Positions 48,340 to 61,088 of a DNA stretch of 64,000 bases are shown in pieces. Under the pieces are notes generated by a model. That model saw only the letters and a list, made by a program, of their open reading frames with translations, did no database searches and was not told the origin of the DNA. Origin of the DNA: Ceratopteris richardii (Eukaryota; Streptophyta; Polypodiopsida; Polypodiales; Pteridaceae); assembly GCA_020310875.1 (NCBI GenBank), contig CM035444.1, positions 24,158,772 to 24,222,771 on the forward strand, in the 5' to 3' direction. How positions within the stretch are numbered: the stretch's first letter is position 1; every line of letters starts with the position of its first letter. The position numbers and the translations under genes were made by a program.

Positions 48340-49140
48340 CTATGAAACGAAATCCATCACTCTAGTGAGAAAGAAACTTCAAGTTAAAAGGGTACGAGTA
48401 AAAGGCGACTCATTACAAGACATGTGAGATCTTGCAATTGTCAATCAAGGTTATGCAGTAGCAAAAGGTAATGATCCCCCTTTATCTTCACATACATATG
48501 CACGAAAAAGAGCTCCTTTCCCCCACAATCGCACACCCCCTAGTACTTCATATAATTTACCCACACCACCACCATCTCCCCATATTATTTCCACTCCACA
48601 TGCATCATCCCCCACATAAATCCCTTCACCACTTATGTCACCTTCCATTCAAACTCACCATACACCTACACATGTCTCACCTATTCCCATACCTCCTCCT
48701 AGGCAATCGCCAAACTCATCTACCCCCACCATCTTGGTTACCCCATCTTGCTCACATATTCATTCCACATCCACCCAACCCATGCATTCTAGCACACCCC
48801 CACTCGCACCTTGTTCTTCCACTTATGCACTCCCAACATTAGAAAACATCCACATTGTTAATATTCATGCAAGAAACACGTTAGAATATATCATGCAAGT
48901 CAATGGCTATGACAAAGAGATCTCTTCATTTACAAGAGTGGCAAACCAACAAGGTCCTTAAGCTTCAAGGAAGGATCGCAAACTTAGAAGAACACAACAA
49001 GCAAATAGAGTAGAATAACAAGGAACTCAAAGAGGAGAATGAGAAGTTACAAAAAGAAGCGGTGTTCTACAAAGACATACGTGACAAAGAAAAAAATCTC
49101 TTTATGGAAGCCCATAATGCACCCTAGTTGGTACTGAAGG
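48340..49140 (+). pseudogene. extra 3' reading frame of the gypsy element (Pro/Ser/His-rich, then coiled coil)
   Basis: Overlapping frames give a Pro/Ser/Thr/His-rich stretch (48471-48840). After ARNTLEYIMQVNGYDKEI comes a heptad-like segment with LQGRIANLEEHNKQIE and, past a stop, ELKEENEKLQKEAVFYKD near 48960-49080. It sits after integrase and before the polypurine tract, where some plant Tat/Athila-type gypsy elements carry an additional ORF. I do not recognise the product. Frame changes show it is decayed. Confidence 0.5.
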
Positions 49141-49397
49141 TGGATAGCATTAGATGTACTTTCTACTTTGTATTGGAAATCTTTTGTTTTAGTTACTTCC
49201 TCTTGTAAGATGCATGTGTCACATTTTACTTGCAAGTATCTCCATTTTTTCCATATTATCTTTCACTTATAGAATTATTAAAAAAAAGGAAAAAAAGAGA
49301 AAAAAAGAAAAGAGGAAAAAAAAAGAGAAAGAAAAAAAAGAAGATAACCAAAAAGAAAATTCTTCTAGGATGGAGAATGTCTAAGTGGTGGGCAACT

Positions 49398-49843
49398 TGT
49401 AGCGGGGTACTTTGATACACCCTTAAAATAATGTATTTTGCTTTTTGAGATGAAGAAGTCAAGTACAAGAAATGTTACCTCGATTTTGAGCATGAGGAGA
49501 AGGAGAAGAAGGAAAGTGCACTAAGATGAAGAAAAGGGATCCTTCTCATCAATTCATAAAGGAGGCAGAATTCCCAATCCCCTAAGTTGCCTAATTTCCT
49601 ACTTCACCAATTTCCTAAGTTTCCTAATTTCCTCCTTCACCAATTTCCTAAGTTGCCTAATTTCCCATTCCACCGATTCCCTAAGTAGTCTAAATTTCTA
49701 AGTTGGCCAATTTCTCAAATTAGTTGTCTATTTTTTAGGCGACTATTTCTCATTTCAAAAATTGTCTTTTTTTATAAGTTTAGTTGAGTTATCTCAAAAG
49801 TTCACCATTTTTATGAAATTAGTCTACTTACTTCAAAAGTTTC
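49398..49843 (+). repeat. 3' LTR of gypsy, first part
   Basis: Begins TGTAGCGGGGTACTTTG after the purine tract. It contains short repeats of TTTCCTAAGTTGCCTAATTT type (49570-49690). The nested copia interrupts it after GTTTC (49839-49843). The continuation is at 54523-55307. Confidence 0.75.
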
Positions 49844-50073
49844 TCTTGGAGTTAGATGTCTGTGGAAGCACGCGAACAACACAAGGAAGAAGAAGAAGCT
49901 TGGAGCTCAACACACAATACTAAATGTATTACTAGAGAACTTACAAAGATAAATAGCCCATTAGGGCAATAGGCGTATATACAAGCTGGGGGGAAAAAAC
50001 CTCCTAAAGAGGGAAAAAAGTGCCCCGGCGGTCCTAGTGTGTTCACACACATCACTACCTAAATATATCAACA
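49844..50073 (-). repeat. 3' LTR of the nested copia
   Basis: About 230 bp. It matches the 5' LTR closely, including CTTGGAGCTCAACACAC and CCTCCTAAAGAGGGAAAAAA. The outer end is mutated (plus strand TCTTGGAG where the partner has TGTTGGAG). Confidence 0.92.
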
Positions 50074-50147
50074 AATCCCCCCTGGGAGTGATGCAGTGAA
50101 CAAGGAGTTGGCACTCATGTATAAGGAAGTGCCAAGCTATGTGGAAA

Positions 50148-52861
50148 TCACTCCACAAAAGGAAGTAAGCCCAAAGCTTTGCGGAAAGCTTCAAACTTCT
50201 CCCTAGGCAGAGCCTTCGTGAAAAGGTATGCAATGTTCTCCTGCGTGGGCACATATGCCAAGCTGATCTCCCCAGCAGAGAACCTCTCCCTGACATAGTG
50301 ATAATGTAGCTCAATGTGCTTAGTGTGAGCATGGAACACAGGGTTCCTCATAACTGCCAATGCGCTCTGACTGTCAGTGAAGATGGTGGTGGCAGAAGAC
50401 TGACCAACACCCACATCAGCCATAAGGTGTCTGAGCCACACACACTCAACAGTCACTGTGAAAGCTTCCCTATACTTAGCCTCACAACTGGAAGTGGCCA
50501 CAGTAGGCTGCTTCTTGCTCAACCAAGATATACATGAGCTACCAAGCATGAAGCAAAAGAATAATGTGTCAATATATTTCGTTTGACACAAAGCCATTCC
50601 ACCATCAACTTGCATAAACTGAATGCCAAATAGTGATGCAAATGCCCCAAATCAGACATCTCAAATGAGGCATGCAAATCAGCCTTAAAATCAGCAATAT
50701 GCTTCTCAATAGGACCAGTGAGCAGCATGTCATCAACATAGACAACAATGATCAGAAGCACATCATTGGCACGCTTAACATGTAAGGTGCTTTCAGTTGG
50801 ACTGTTCTCAAAACCATGTGCAATCAGATAGGCATGTATCTTCTCATACCAAGCACGTGGTGCTTGCTTTAAACCATATAATGCGTTCTTTGACCTACAC
50901 ACCTGGTTTTCATGCCCTTTCTGCACAAAGCCACAGGGCTGAAAAACATACACTTCTTCATGTAAGTCACCATTCAAAAATGCAGTTTTAATGTCCAATT
51001 GATGTACATTCCAACCATGATGGGTTGCAAGTGCACAGATGCTACGAACAGTAGTCATTCGGCAAGTAGGTGCAAAGGTCTTATCAAAATCAATGCCTCT
51101 TTCCTGTGCATAACCCTTTGCAACATGCCTAGCCTTATACGTGTCTGTACCATCAGGCTTATGCTTCAGCTTGTATACCCACTTAGTCCCAATGGCCTTC
51201 TTGCCAGGAGGCAAGTCACATAAAGACCAATTACCATTCTTCATTATAGAATCATATTCAGATTGCATAGCAGCCATCCAATTTTCTGAATTTTGTGCTT
51301 CATCAAATGAAACATGCTCATTCTCATCACATAGACTAGATGAAGCCATAACATAGTAATCTGATGCAAAAGAGGCACTATGAGGGCCTGAACGAGTACG
51401 ATATGACAGAGGTGCATCTAATTTGCTGTCATGCAAGGTTTGCACCAGCCATTTTGGCATAGTTCTTGCCTGCTCAATATCAGCTCTCTCATCAATAAGT
51501 GCATCATGTACATCTGCATAAAAAATGGAATTATCTGCATCATTAATGAAACCTGCAAAGGCTCAGAAGTTGCCTCATAAGGACCAGCACTAGATTGTCC
51601 ACCTGTAAAAAGAGGCAGCAAAGTATCATACATGTCTTTGGAGCTAACATATGTCTCGTTAGTACATGAAAGCAATGGCTGAATAGCATCTTCCACAAAA
51701 ACAACATCACGGCTAACCAGAATGGGTTTAGTCTGTGGATGATACATATGATAGCCTTTACTTTCAGGATTGTACCCAACAAAAATATATTTTATTGCTT
51801 TATCATCTAATTTTCTGCGATGTTGTTCAGGCACTAATGCATATGCCAAACAACCAAAAACACGCAGATGAGCAACAGATGGCTTGCGGTCATGCCAAGC
51901 CTCATATGGAGTGATAGACTGCAGCGCTTTAGTGGGACACCTGTTCAGTACATATGCTGCACACATGACAGCCTCAAGCGAGAAACTATGTGGTAAAGCC
52001 TGACTCTTCAACCAGCAAATGCATTAAAATCAGAAGACATATATTCCCCCCCCGATCAGAACGGAGGGTGCCCATTTTACATGCTGATAGATTTTCAACC
52101 AAAACCAAAAACTATTTGAAGCACATGAACACTTCGGACTTTGCCTTCAATGGATATACCCATGCATGCCTAGAAAAATCATCGATGAAAGTCACGAAGT
52201 AAAGATAATTCCCAAAAGAAGGTATTTGCATAGGACCACAAACATCACTATGTACAAGCTACAATTTCTGAGTAGCCTGAACTGAACCATCTTTTGAAAA
52301 GGACGAACGCTTCATTTTGCCCAAAATACAGCCTTCATAAACATGTTTTCCAGGTGCCTCAAGTTTGGGCAAAGAGGACACCATTTCAGATTTCTGCAGG
52401 CGTAGCAAACTAGCAAAATTCAGATGACCAATGCGTGTATGCCAAAGCTTTGCATCTGACATAGCCTGAGAATCATTTACTGCACATGCCAAATCATTTA
52501 CAGATCTTTCATAGTCTATGAGCTTATACAACCCACGACATAAAATGCCAGAAGCAATAATCACATCGCCATTTGACAGATCATGAACTGTACACCTGTC
52601 ATCAACAAATTTCACAACCAAGCCAATCTTGGCTAATGCAAAAACTGATAAGAGGTTCTTCTTGATCCCTGGCACAAATAAGGCATCTAACAAAGTGAAA
52701 GAACTACCATCAGCAGTAGTCAAAATGATCTTACCAATTCCCATAACAAGATAAGAGGAGTTATTGGCACATGTAACAATATACCCTATAGGGGTAGGCT
52801 CGAGTGAAGAGAAGAAACTACACTGCGAGGTAATATGTTTGGTCGCCCCACTGTCAAAATA
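50148..52861 (-). pseudogene. pol of the nested copia: protease, integrase, RT, RNase H
   Basis: Protease DSGATKH is intact near 52855. Next come the pre-integrase finger (LWHTRIGHLNF), integrase ([28 protein letters not shown], then [20 protein letters not shown] in another frame), and RT (KWVYKLKHKPDGTDTYKARH, QLDIKTAFLNGDLHEEVY, ALYGLKQAPRAWYEK, VVYVDDMLLTG). After QTKYIDTL the reading jumps straight to SCISWLSKKQPTVATSS of RNase H. Most of the RT thumb and the start of RNase H, roughly 100 or more residues, are therefore deleted. RNase H and its tail end at 50148. Confidence 0.88.
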
Positions 52862-53936
52862 CTAAACGTCTGAGTCTACTGCAGACATGCACTGCTCGTG
52901 AGAAGATGGGTCAAAATTGCAGACAATAGTAAACGCCCATTCTTCTTCCTGCACAAGATTAGCAGACTCTATTTTTGGTATAGAGGCCTCTGCAACAACC
53001 ATTCCAGCCTCTTTCTTCTTTGCCTCTTTAGCAGCCAGTTTTGGACAGTTCTTTATGATATGATCATTCCCTTTACAGTACTTACAAAACAATTTCTGCT
53101 TTTCTGATTTCTTCTCATCTTTATCTTCCTTCTTCGAATATGTAGAATTAGCAGATTTTTGCTTACTAGTTGAAGAGCTCCATTTTCCTTTGCCCTTCTG
53201 AATAGCCAGGAAAGCTTGATCTGCAACTCGCATAATGGACCTGTTCTGCTTGGACTGATCTTCTTGCAACAGAACAGAGACTAACTCCTCAAATGATAAG
53301 GCATTTGGATTGCCTTTCATCATCAACCAAAGAGTAGAAGCAAAACTCTGATATGAATCAGGAAGACCAATTAGAATGCTCTGCACAAGTGAGCTATCTG
53401 ATATAACCTCATCCATAGAAATCAACTGTTCCTTCAAGTCTTTGATCTTCGTTAGGAAACTTTCCATAGAATCACCTTCATTCATGCGCTCACTCTCCAA
53501 CTGTTTTCGGAGGTAAGCAACACGCCTCATTCCTAGCTTGGTACAATGTGGTAAGTGTATCCCAAGCATCCTTAGCTGTTCTGCAAGAGCGACTGTGAGG
53601 AATAATGGCACGTTTGACAAACAAAGCTATCAAAGCATGTGCCTGGGCATCTCTGCCATCCCAACGAATCTGCTCTATAGTAGGTGCAGCAGAAACCAGA
53701 GCACAAACAGGAATATGCAGAATATCATCATCTTCGACACCTTCTACATCAGCTTCAATACCTGCAGTTGTAGTAGTTGTAGGTGTGATAGGACGTTTTT
53801 CGACACCCTGCACAATGTTCCACAGTCCTTTTGCAACCAACACATGTTGCATCATATAAGCCCATAACGGGTAGTTGGTACCATCCAACTTATCCTCAAC
53901 AACCAACATACGGAATACATTACTGCTTTCAACCAT
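52862..53936 (-). pseudogene. gag of the nested copia
   Basis: From the ATG at 53936 the frame gives DKLDGTNYPLWAYMMQHVL and AKDAWDTLTTLYQARNEA. A single-base frame change near 53525 moves to RVAYLRKQLESERMNEGDS, SFLTKIKDLKEQLISMDEV and the zinc knuckle CKYCKGNDHIIKNC. It ends at a TAG just before YFDSGATKH, a site where related elements have Trp. These are UBN2-type gag features. Confidence 0.9.
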
Positions 53937-54291
53937 GGCCGGTGACTAAAATACTTTGATGCAGAAAATTGACTGTATCTCAAAAAGTTGAACAAAACTG
54001 CCCAGATGAATTCCGCTACACCTGTAGTAGACTTCGAGACGCTTATACCGGCGAACAGAAACTGGTATATACCTTTGGCACAAAAAGATGAAATATCATG
54101 CACAAGCTTTGCGATAGTGCGTTTGGAGGTCAAAACGAGCTCAAATCGGGATTTGGGAATGACATAGCGAAGCTGTTTTGATCTCAAAAACACGCTGAGT
54201 ATGCTCACCAAAATTCGTGTGATTTTGAGACTACAAACGGAGGAGTGTCGACGACGCCCTAGATGAAGCAACGACCTACTCTGATACCAAT

Positions 54292-54522
54292 TGTTGGAGT
54301 TAGACATTTGCGGAAATATGCGAACATCACAAGCAAGAAGAAGAAGCTTGGAGCTCAACACACAATACTGAATGTATTACTAGAGAATGTACAAAGATAA
54401 ATAGCCCATTAGGGCAATATGCGTATATACAAGCCGGGGGAAAAAAAACCTCCTAAAGAGGGAAAAAAGTGCCCTGACGGTCCTAGTGTGTTCACACACA
54501 TCACTACCTAAATATATCAACA
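54292..54522 (-). repeat. 5' LTR of the nested copia
   Basis: 231 bp with intact TG...CA ends (minus strand TGTTGATATATTTAGG to CTCCAACA). The PBS-like TTGGTATCAGAGTAG follows directly. Confidence 0.92.
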
Positions 54523-55307
54523 GTTACCAATTTTTGTAAAGTTGTGTATTTTTTAAGAAAATGGTCTACTTTTGATTTAGTCTACTATTTCACTTGAAAA
54601 GCGACTAAATTTCCTAGATCTGCACATGGAATAAATTTTCAGCCACTTGCACGAGGATGATCATGGAGTGGATGGCATCGAATACCAGCATTTGGAAGAT
54701 AGTGATGGCACAGGAAAAGTGGGCCAAGAAGGAAGTTTCTAGAGTACCAAAATTGTTAGTGAGCATGCCAAAGAAGAAACTAATTTTGTCCCTTTTGCTA
54801 TCCTTCACTTACAAAAAAACTATATAAGGAGATCTCTCCATCAAGGACAAGCTCGGAGAGATACTAGAGGAAGGAATGAACAACTGAAGCATTTCCTTCA
54901 CTTTGTGTGTGTAGAGCCCTTAGCTTACCACTAGCACTTCACTTGGTAGAATTGAAATCAGCTAGCTTGGCAATGTGAGTGAGTAATAGTGGGCAAGTAG
55001 TGATTGGCCATTCTTCTCTTCAGTAGCTAGTTGGAAGATTAGAGTTTTGAGAATGTATGTTTATAGAGTCAAAGAACAACAATTAGAGTGAAAGTGTATT
55101 CTTATGTCTCATGCCGATTGCCCAAAGCTTGTATGATCATCTTTTTGAGCTGTTTCTACTCATAATTTCGACATCTTTCTCTCATTCCATTGTGTATCGT
55201 TGTATGTGCTATTTTTTTAATTGATTCTTTGAATTGCCCACATAGTGCATATTGCCCTCAAAAAGGACACACTACATTGAGCAAAAAGATCAAGAAATTG
55301 ATCTGCA
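54523..55307 (+). repeat. 3' LTR of gypsy, second part
   Basis: Resumes after the copia with GTTAC, a one-base variant of the duplicated target. It carries the region shared with the 5' LTR from about 54690 and ends at ATCTGCA. TATATAAGGAG near 54822 corresponds to the same motif in the 5' LTR. Confidence 0.8.
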
Positions 55308-55324
55308 AGCACCCTTCATTTTGA

Positions 55325-56130
55325 TAGAGGGGAGGAATACGTGTCTTCTAATTTTAATGCATTTCTAGCTGAATGTTGGATAGAACATTAGTGTACAGTG
55401 CTATATACACCTCAACAGAATGGAATTTGTGAATGGAATAATAGGTCACTCATGGAGATGGCAAGGTGTATGGTCAAATGTGAGGCTTTACCACATAGTT
55501 TCTGGCTTGAGGTTGTTATGTGTGTAGCATATGTAGTTAATAGGTATCGCACTAAAGCATTGTAGTCTATCACTCCATATGAGGCTTGGCATGGTCACAA
55601 GCCATCTCTTGCTCATCTGTGTGTCTTTGGTTGTTTGGCATATGCATTTGTGCCTTAACAACAATGAAGGAAATTGGATGATAAAGTAGTTAAATGTATT
55701 TTTGTTGGGTATAGTTCTAAAAGCAAAGGTTATCGTTTGTATCATCCACATACTAAACACATTTTGGTTTGTTGTGATGTTGTTTTTGTGGAAGATGCAA
55801 TTCAGCCATTACTTTCATGTACTAAGGAGACATCAGTTAGCTCCAAAGATATGTATGACACTTTGCTTCCTCTTTTTACAGGTTGATAGTCCAGTGCTGG
55901 TCCAAATGATGCGATTTCTTGGCCTTTACAAGTTTCATGTGATGATGCAAATCATTCCATTTCTGATGCAGATTTACATGATGCACTTGTTGATGAGAGA
56001 CTTGATATTGAGGAGGCAAAAACTATGGCAAATGGCTAGTGCAGACCTTGCGTGAAAGAAAATTAAATGCACCTCTATCATATCATACTCGTTCAAGCTT
56101 TCATAGTGCTTCTTTTGCATCAGATTGCTA
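55325..56130 (+). mobile_element. copia integrase-RT linker fragment, same family as the nested copia
   Basis: Plus-strand frames read [58 protein letters not shown] and [10 protein letters not shown]. They continue with DVVFVEDAIQPLLSCTKETS and SKDMYDTLLPLFTG. This is closely similar to the integrase end of the copia at 51418-52011 but on the opposite strand. Both ends are cut: it starts at DRGEEYVSS (second catalytic Asp region) and fades at about 56130. Stops and frame shifts are present. Confidence 0.85.
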
Positions 56131-56168
56131 TGCTATGGATGCCTAGATTGCTATGCTATGGATGCCTC
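56124..56168. repeat. two tandem units of AGATTGCTATGCTATGGATG
   Basis: The 22-23-bp unit occurs twice head to tail at the faded right end of the copia fragment. Confidence 0.8.
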
Positions 56169-56794
56169 TCCCTTGCTCCTGCCTCAAGAGGCTAAGCATG
56201 TGTTGACAGTCAAGAAATCATTGTCCCACAACTTTAACAAGAAGAGAAATGACCCACTCCTTTGAAGGTGGAGAATAAAACTATTGGCCAATGGTCACAG
56301 TAGAGGTCAAACGAAATGTGTGTGAGGTTGTGTGTCTTTTTGGCTTTATTGTGTACCTCACGAGTCACTGTCCCATCACTCTTTTAAGAGGAAAGATGAC
56401 CCATTGATTTGAGCGTGACTCTCATTGAGAGTCGGCCATGAAAAAAATTCACATGATTTGAACGTGAGGCTCTGCGTGTCTTTGGCATGGTAGGGCTTTT
56501 GTTGTGTTTCGTCCAAAGGAAGGATGAACTGGAAAGTGCACGCGGAGTCGGGGCCACAAAACTCGCAACTTCAAGGCTGTCGATGCAGCAAGATCTTGAT
56601 TTGCCACGCGGCAAGAGCCTACTCTCAAAAAACTCTAGCCGTGGTTTCTTTGCCACGTGGAAGCACTCAGGTGATCAGAGGAGAGCCTTGCAGAGGATCC
56701 GTGCCTAGGGTTTTGGTGTGGGAGAAGCGCGCTGCTCAGAGCAGACACAACAGTCAAGTTGTTAGTGCGCTTTCCATTGTCTGCAATTGTGTGC

Positions 56795-56880
<86 letters not shown>

Positions 56881-56884
56881 CTAG
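56169..56884 (+). promoter_or_regulatory. presumed promoter and 5' leader of the RCC1-like gene
   Basis: Between the copia fragment and the start codon lies non-repetitive DNA with two similar blocks (GATGACCCATT near 56396 and AATGACCCACT near 56250). A (GA)n microsatellite stands just before the ATG. No single TATA box or start site is convincing. The assignment rests on position only. Confidence 0.4.
56799..56878. repeat. (GA)n microsatellite, 5' leader of RCC1-like gene
   Basis: About 40 uninterrupted GA units end six bases before the proposed ATG at 56885. On the plus strand it would be transcribed as a purine tract in the 5' UTR. Frames across it encode only Arg-Glu repeats. Confidence 0.95.
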
Positions 56885-59595
56885 ATGCCGGTGGATGAGG
56901 ACGCTTGTGCTAAGAAGGAAATGGGGAAGAAATTCAAGGCGTGTTCTCCACAGGAGCAGCAGAAGGAAGTACGCAATGCAACAACGAAAATACTGATGTG
57001 GGGGTATTTGCCTGCCTCATCGCCTCAGCGAACCCCGCTTCTCCATCCTACCCCTGCTCCACCTCCTTTGCATGACCAATCCTGGAAATCTGTCTGCAGT
57101 GGAGGATGCGGTTTCGCCATGGCCATATCGGGCAAGCTTTTTAACATATCTGCAGAGGATTTCAACAATGTCCAGTTTTAAAAGTTTAATAATTTGTTCC
57201 GTTTGATCTTTTACAGATTCCGGAATAGTGCACACTTGGGGATCTACAGGCGATCTTGGGCAGAGCTACGTCACGGCAGGGAAACATGAGGTTCGCTATT
57301 TTTTTATTCCATCCTTCACAAAGTTTTTTTAATTTGGATACTTCTGTTCTGATATTAGATTTCGGATCCGGTAGTTCATTCATCTCCTTAATGAGTTTTT
57401 CCAAGTAGAAATGCCTGATAAATATTTTTCGCTTTCATGCGTTATTTGGCCATTTCTTTGTGTGGCATATACCTCATGAAGCTATATTTTTGGCACATGT
57501 ACTTACAGAAGTGTCTGTGGTCTCAGCAGCACCGTTTTATTAATTTGTAGTGTGCACTTAGGATGGTCTAAATCCGAGCTCTCCTCATTACAATGTACTT
57601 AGGAAGGGGACACTGTGCAATGGTCCAGGGAGAATTATTAATCACTCAAAAACTCGCATCTTCAAGGAGCCCCGTACTCTGTTCTATTTTCATGAGAGTG
57701 ATGCTTTAATAGTAGGAAATCATGAGATTGATGCTTTAATAGTAGGAAATCATTAGTGGCAAATGATTCGTGTCAAAACAATTTGGTGGAGTTCGCCTAT
57801 GTTCAACCATATGGTAGATACTGGCATTGTATAGTCAAACGAGCTTCTTGGTTCTTCAGCTATTCAATCGCTGAATTTGTTATTTTTTCATCTTTTTTCG
57901 GCTCAATAGTAACAATTGGTGACTTTGGCAATGAGAATGTTGGCAGGGACACACGACGTAGTTCTCTCTCCCCCGTCTCCCGTCCCTCCTGAGAAAAGAA
58001 AGAGGAAAGCATAACCCCCTCCCCTCCCTCTTCCCCTTTCTAATGAAATAGCAACTTTGAGTTCAAGTTCTTTCTTTTCCTTTACATCATTGCTGGTATT
58101 ACAGCAACAAGGCTTTGTGTCATTTTCTGGTCAATTTTGTATTATTGGCGTGCAATAGATTTTATGAAGATGTAAGTATTTTTTTACGAAAGTAGAAGGA
58201 CAATTTTTATGTGAATTTACTTCGTTCTTCACAGTACTATATACATGTCTTAAGGACCTAGTCTCCATATTATTCCGACGTTAAGAACCTAACATGCACC
58301 TTTCGGGCTTGGTCTCGGTGGCCATATTGACATGTAAAGAAGCACAGCACCAGTTCAAATACAGTATTTTATAAGTCTTATTTATATCTTTATTATCTTT
58401 CTCTACAAGTGTCCCCGATCTAAATCAAGGAATGCCTGAGCTTCACCTTTTATAGTTTTAATGTAAATGTGGTGTTTATAGGAAAGACCAGAGCCTTTTC
58501 CTTTGCCTTCTGAGCGCCCAATAATTCAAGCAGCTGCAGGGTGGGCACATTGCGTTGTTGTCACAGGTTTGTGGGCTGAATTGTATTCCTTTCAGATAAG
58601 ATAATATAATGCTATATTTTGGCAAAATGATTAATTTATGCAGATGGAGGGGAGGTTTATACTTGGGGTTGGAGAGAGTGTGTTCCAGCCAGTAAGCTCT
58701 CTTCTGACACAAGTATGAAAGGACAGGGAACGGGTTCTCACAAGGAAACATGTGAAGCTCAAGTAGAGGAGCGAGATGGGAGTGAAGAAGGGCTTTTCTC
58801 AAGGCCTTTGAGTCTCACTGATCTTATTGACCCTTCAGACTCTGGAGGTATCAGCTCAATGGAGGCATCATTGAAAAACAAAAGTACGAGTTCTTCCAAG
58901 AGCAAATCATCTTCTCCTGTTGATAAGCTTCAGGGTGGTTTGCCATCATCCCCAAAGGCCCAAAACAGTAAAGGATCGAAGGTCTCAGGGGGTGGAGCAT
59001 TTATTGACAAAGCAGGAGAAGAGGGGTTCAAAAAGAGAAGACTGGCAATGGAGCTATCAACATCTTCGGACAGCTCATCTATGGCAAATGATGAGAATGT
59101 TTCAGCACCTCCATGTCTTGTTACACTTCATCCTGGTGTACAAATTGTCTCTGTTGCTGCAGGAGGACGTCACAGCTTGGCCCTTTCAGGTGCACACTAT
59201 TGGATGATGTATATTGTCTGGTGCTTTGCACGTGATATTTTTATGACACTTCTTACATCTCAGTTTTCACAATCCATTTGAATTGTCTAGCTCTTCTTTT
59301 TTGCATTGATGAATGATTTGGAGTTTGATTGTGGAGGTCAATCATGCAGATAAAGGTCAAGTATGGGGCTGGGGTTATGGTGGAGAAGGTCAATTGGGAT
59401 TAGGCACTCGTATCAGAACAGTCTCATCTCCTCATCCAGTTCCTTGTTTTGGTACTGGATCACAATATTGGCAAGAGACACATTCAAATGTGAGCAAGGG
59501 AGTGCACATGGTCGATGGTGGTTTTGCACCCAAAGCTCCAGGGTCATTCATAAAGGCAGTTGCATGTGGGGGTCGGCATAGTGCAGTCCTAACAG
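56885..59595 (+). CDS. RCC1-repeat family protein (UVR8/RCC1-like), exons 1-5, 3' end missing
   Basis: Exons: 56885-57131, 57217-57290, 58482-58566, 58644-59189 and 59350-59595, with consistent phases, giving 397 complete codons. RCC1 blades are visible: CSGGCGFAMAIS and SGIVHTWGSTGDLGQSYVTA; AAAGWAHCVVVTDGGEVYTWG; then a long Ser/Lys-rich insert (about 110 residues, with KKRR, a possible nuclear signal). VAAGGRHSLALSDKGQVWGW and GYGGEGQLGLGTRIRTVSSP follow, and ACGGRHSAVLT closes. These form part of a seven-bladed propeller. The layout matches a plant RCC1-family group with an insert after the ECVP motif. Intron 1 uses a GC donor (GG/GCAAGC). The function is not certain: RCC1 itself acts on Ran, UVR8 senses UV-B, and this group is little characterised. 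The remaining blades are not found downstream. Confidence 0.9.

Positions 59596-61088
<1,493 letters not shown>

Larger units (their letters stand above)
49844..54522 (-). mobile_element. Ty1/copia retrotransposon nested in the gypsy 3' LTR
   Basis: LTRs of about 230 bp (49844-50073 and 54292-54522) bound a 4.2-kb interior. On the minus strand the PBS-like ATTGGTATCAGAGTAGG abuts the 5' LTR at 54291 and a purine tract (CCAGGGGGGATT) abuts the 3' LTR. The target duplication is GTTTC/GTTAC, with one mismatch. The 3' LTR start has TC for TG at 49844. Gag and pol are mostly readable but carry stops, frameshifts and a deletion at the RT/RNase H join. Confidence 0.92.
42848..55307 (+). mobile_element. 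Ty3/gypsy retrotransposon with a nested copia in its 3' LTR
   Basis: The 5' LTR remnant (42848-43466) matches the 3' LTR part at about 54690-55307. The 3' LTR starts at 49398 (TGTAGCGGGG after the purine tract AAGTGGTGGGCAACT), is split at 49843 by a copia element and resumes at 54523. A primer-site-like TTTTGGCATGCTCGATGGGA follows the 5' LTR. The interior holds gag, protease remnant, RT, RNase H, integrase (core deleted) and an unusual 1.8-kb 3' region. Numerous stops show that it is inactive. Confidence 0.85.
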
